Made by a program: the position numbers and the translations under genes. From Closterium sp. Naga37s-1 (taxonomy: Eukaryota > Streptophyta > Zygnematophyceae > Desmidiales > Closteriaceae), in contig CANJKZ010000010.1 in NCBI GenBank assembly GCA_947471745.1, forward strand, positions 7,022,501 to 7,086,500: a stretch of DNA of 64,000 bases, written 5' to 3'. The number at the start of each line of letters is the position of its first letter. Position 1 is the first letter of the stretch. Positions 61,765-64,000 of the stretch are shown one piece after another. A model generated the notes under the pieces. It saw only the letters and a list, made by a program, of their open reading frames with translations, did no database searches and was not told the DNA's origin.

Positions 61765-64000
61765 TCAAGAGGAGAGCAAGTGAGGCAAGACAGGTACAAG
61801 ACCCAGCTGAGTGCAGAAGCGCTGATGGTCACAAGGCGCAAGTGCCTTGGTGAACACATCAGCAGTGTTGGCCTCAGAGGCCACGTACGCAAGTCGCAAC
61901 TGACCACGCTGCTGCAGCTCACGAGCAAGAAAGTAACGGAGAGCAATGTGCTTCGTTCTGTGCTCCAAGCGCTGCTCTCGACACAAGGCCAGCATGGCCT
62001 TGTTGTCTACGTACAGCACTGGAGGAGAACGAGGCGGCTCTCCAAGGTCAGTCAGCAGGTAGGTGAGCCAGCGAAGCTCCTGTGCAGCCATGGCCCCGGC
62101 GTAGATCTCAGCCTCACAACTGGAGCCGAGAACAGAGGACGAGCGAGTAGCCCGCCACGAGACAGAGCCGGAACCAAGACTGAAGGTGTAACCCTGCGAC
62201 GACCGCTGCGTAGCCTGGTCGTCAGCCAAAGAAGCGTCCGCGTGCCCAGTGAGGACCACTGGACTCCGCCCTCCAAGCACTAGCCCCATGCCCGACGTAC
62301 TGCACAAGTAGCGCAACACCCTCTTCGCTGCAGCCATGTGCTCTGGTCTGTGTCTCCCAGGAGCAACATAGCGTGCAAGAATGCTAAGAGGGTATGCAAG
62401 GTCAGGTCGTGTGCAGGTCATCAGGTACATGAGGCAGCCAACAAGCTCTGGGTACGGGCCACTCGACTCTACGGACTCATCCGAAGGCAGAGCTGAGAGC
62501 GAGTGGCGAGTAGACAGAGGAGTGGCCTGAGGCGAGGAGTACGTGAAGCCGAAGCGCTGAAGGACCTGCTGCACCATGTGTGACTGAGTCAGGGTAATGG
62601 TGCGGCGTGCTCTGTCCCGGGTGATCTGCAAGCCAAGGTAGCTGCGCAGTTTACCCAGGTCTGTGCACGTGTGTCTCTTCTGCAGCTCGGACTTCACGTA
62701 GGCGAGTCCAGCAGTGTCAGCTGTGGCAAAGACCAAGTCGTCGACGTACACGAGGATGTAGAACGGCGGCAGAGAGGTGTCGGTGCGTAGAAACAGCGAC
62801 GGGTCGGCAGTAGAAGGAGCAAACCCAAGAGCCGCAAGCGTAGTCCTCAGTGTGTCGTGCCACTCACGTGGCGCCTGGCGAAGACCGTAGACTGGACGCC
62901 AGAGACTCCACTGGGTACCAGGAGGGAAAGACCCAGTGAAGCCAGGTGGGCGACGCAGCCAGATCTCCTCGTGCAGGCTGCCCTGCAAGAAAGCTGTGCT
63001 GAAGTCAAGAGAGTGCAGCTCGTAGTCACGGTGAGCAGCAACGTGCAGCAGTACCCGAAGAGTGGTCATCTTCGGGGTGGGGGAGAAGGTCTGAAAGTAG
63101 TCAACTCCCTGCCGCTGACTGAAGCCACGAGCCACGTAACGCGCCTTGAAGACAGGCGGAGAACCCGGCGGCCGCTTCACCCTGAAGATCCACATGCCAC
63201 TGACGATGTTCGCCCCAGGAGGGGGGACAGCGTCAACGTAGGTGCCTGTGGACTTCCAGGAAGCCATCTCTGCATCCATAGCTGCCTGCCACTGAGAGGA
63301 GTAGGGACCCTCTATCGCCTCCGCGTAAGAGCGCGGAGTCGGGATGTCAAGTGCATCCGGGTCTCCCTCAGGGGTAAGCAGTACGGACACGAGATGAGGT
63401 GAGGCAGCTGCCAGACACTGGAACTCCTCCTGCCTGTCCTCAAGGACGTCCGTGCCAAGGGCACACTCACCCCCGACGGACGGAGGACAGACAGACTCAG
63501 ACTCAGCGACAAGACTAGCAGCGTAGTCTAAGCGACAGCGAGCAGCAAAGTCGACGAGCTCAGTAACGAGAGCAGACGCAGCAGTAGACTCGAAAGAAGG
63601 GTCAGTGACAACAGTAGCAAGGAGACGCGTGACAGTAGGACTGGCAGCACGAAGGGAGTCCGACTCCGGGTCAGGAAGAGCAGGAAGAGAGGACTCAGGA
63701 GGAGAAGGCAAAGGGGCACGCAGAGGAGCAGTGGACGGACGCAGAGACATCCGGTGCATGCCAGGGACAGGAGGAGGACGCTGACGCGAACCGCGACCAC
63801 TAGTGCGAGCAGCACGGACAGGCGACGCAGGGCGAGACGCAGGCTCACGACGCTCAGCCAGACCTCCAGTAGGACCAGTGTAGGGAGAAGGAGCAGGCAA
63901 AGGGGAGGTAGGCTGCAACTGTAGCTGGGACGAGACAGGCTGTGGACACTCTAAGGGAGGAGGAGGACCAGTAGAAGGTGGAAGACCAAGAACCTGCTGC
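61765..64000 (-). CDS. Pol polyprotein of element I, C-terminal part (open to the window edge)
   Basis: There is an uninterrupted frame from the window edge to a stop at 61765. It holds the end of the Pro-rich linker, the pre-reverse-transcriptase region (SYAEAIEGPYSSQWQAAMDA), reverse transcriptase with YVDD at 62737-62748, and RNase H with YVDNKA and RTKHI. It is close to element G in sequence. One substitution is visible in RNase H: HADASLADDQ, where sisters have HADASWADDQ. Confidence 0.92.
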   Translation of the reverse strand, partial: QQVLGLPPSTGPPPPLECPQPVSSQLQLQPTSPLPAPSPYTGPTGGLAERREPASRPASPVRAARTSGRGSRQRPPPVPGMHRMSLRPSTAPLRAPLPSPPESSLPALPDPESDSLRAASPTVTRLLATVVTDPSFESTAASALVTELVDFAARCRLDYAASLVAESESVCPPSVGGECALGTDVLEDRQEEFQCLAAASPHLVSVLLTPEGDPDALDIPTPRSYAEAIEGPYSSQWQAAMDAEMASWKSTGTYVDAVPPPGANIVSGMWIFRVKRPPGSPPVFKARYVARGFSQRQGVDYFQTFSPTPKMTTLRVLLHVAAHRDYELHSLDFSTAFLQGSLHEEIWLRRPPGFTGSFPPGTQWSLWRPVYGLRQAPREWHDTLRTTLAALGFAPSTADPSLFLRTDTSLPPFYILVYVDDLVFATADTAGLAYVKSELQKRHTCTDLGKLRSYLGLQITRDRARRTITLTQSHMVQQVLQRFGFTYSSPQATPLSTRHSLSALPSDESVESSGPYPELVGCLMYLMTCTRPDLAYPLSILARYVAPGRHRPEHMAAAKRVLRYLCSTSGMGLVLGGRSPVVLTGHADASLADDQATQRSSQGYTFSLGSGSVSWRATRSSSVLGSSCEAEIYAGAMAAQELRWLTYLLTDLGEPPRSPPVLYVDNKAMLALCREQRLEHRTKHIALRYFLARELQQRGQLRLAYVASEANTADVFTKALAPCDHQRFCTQLGLVPVLPHLLSS

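Larger units (their letters stand above)
61423..64000 (-). mobile_element. Ty1/copia retrotransposon, 3' part (element I), running off the right edge
   Basis: It has a 3' LTR at 61423-61559 (137 bp; plus strand TGTAACAA...TTCTGACA), the polypurine tract next to it, a TA-containing 3' UTR and the 3' half of Pol. The LTR resembles that of element G. The 5' LTR is outside the window. Confidence 0.92.

Overview
The window looks like nuclear DNA of a streptophyte (a plant or charophyte-grade green alga). The main evidence is two intron-containing genes of green-lineage or eukaryotic type with strong GT/AG splice signals. One has a plastid-targeting-like N-terminus and the motif DYIEGGPKLRRWYGA; the other is an Mpv17/PMP22-family membrane protein. 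A very dense, nested load of Ty1/copia LTR retrotransposons also fits. Their GC-rich, Ala/Gly/Pro-biased Gag-Pol resembles what I remember of zygnematophyte (Closterium-like) genomes. That genus-level guess is from memory and weak.

Layout. 1-3078 (minus): the 5' three exons of a putative plastid NAD(P)-binding (Rossmann-like) protein. Its third intron holds a 64-copy 17-bp CACGTG minisatellite that runs off the left edge. 3582-6420 (minus): a complete six-exon Mpv17/PMP22-family gene (341 codons) with minisatellites in several introns. 6421-7293: intergenic. 7294-7739: a solo LTR of an unrelated family. 7796-15160 (minus): an old, decayed copia element whose 5' LTR carries a 569-bp hAT-like MITE. 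15230-24241 (minus): a 1.49-kb non-autonomous LTR element, itself interrupted by 16300-23816 (plus), a copia element with identical LTRs and an uninterrupted 1991-codon Gag-Pol. 24247-27600: repeat-rich spacer with three 26-bp minisatellite blocks. 27606-28193 (minus): an unrecognised Lys/Ser-rich protein-coding segment, with an LTR element starting 138 bp upstream of its ATG. 28332-30852: a copia element cut off inside the protease domain by a 181-bp satellite (30853-32140). 32661-32786: a solo LTR. 33586-34162: a three-LTR TRIM element. 34507-49451 (plus): a decayed copia element carrying a younger one (35060-42613) in its leader. 49452-53784: low-coding spacer with nested MITEs (51285-53461) having 3-bp target duplications. 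53785-61410 (minus): a near-intact copia element. 61423 to the right edge (minus): the 3' part of another.

Insertion boundaries were called by eye from TG...CA ends, matching 5-bp target-site duplications (TSDs), a primer-binding site (PBS) next to the 5' LTR and a purine tract next to the 3' LTR. Most TSDs are perfect, so the nesting order is well supported. The copia elements share one design: 125-141 bp LTRs, a PBS of the initiator-Met-tRNA type, a small hairpin, a 0.5-1.2 kb GC-rich tandem-repeat leader, then one Gag-Pol reading frame. That frame encodes an N-terminal capsid-like domain, a poly-Gly tract, an atypical CX13CX3HX4C knuckle, a DSGA protease, a GAG-pre-integrase HHCC region, an integrase DDE domain, a low-complexity GGAEP-repeat linker, reverse transcriptase (YVDD) and RNase H. 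A short 3' UTR with a TA microsatellite follows. No CRISPR array, rRNA gene or bona fide tRNA gene was seen.
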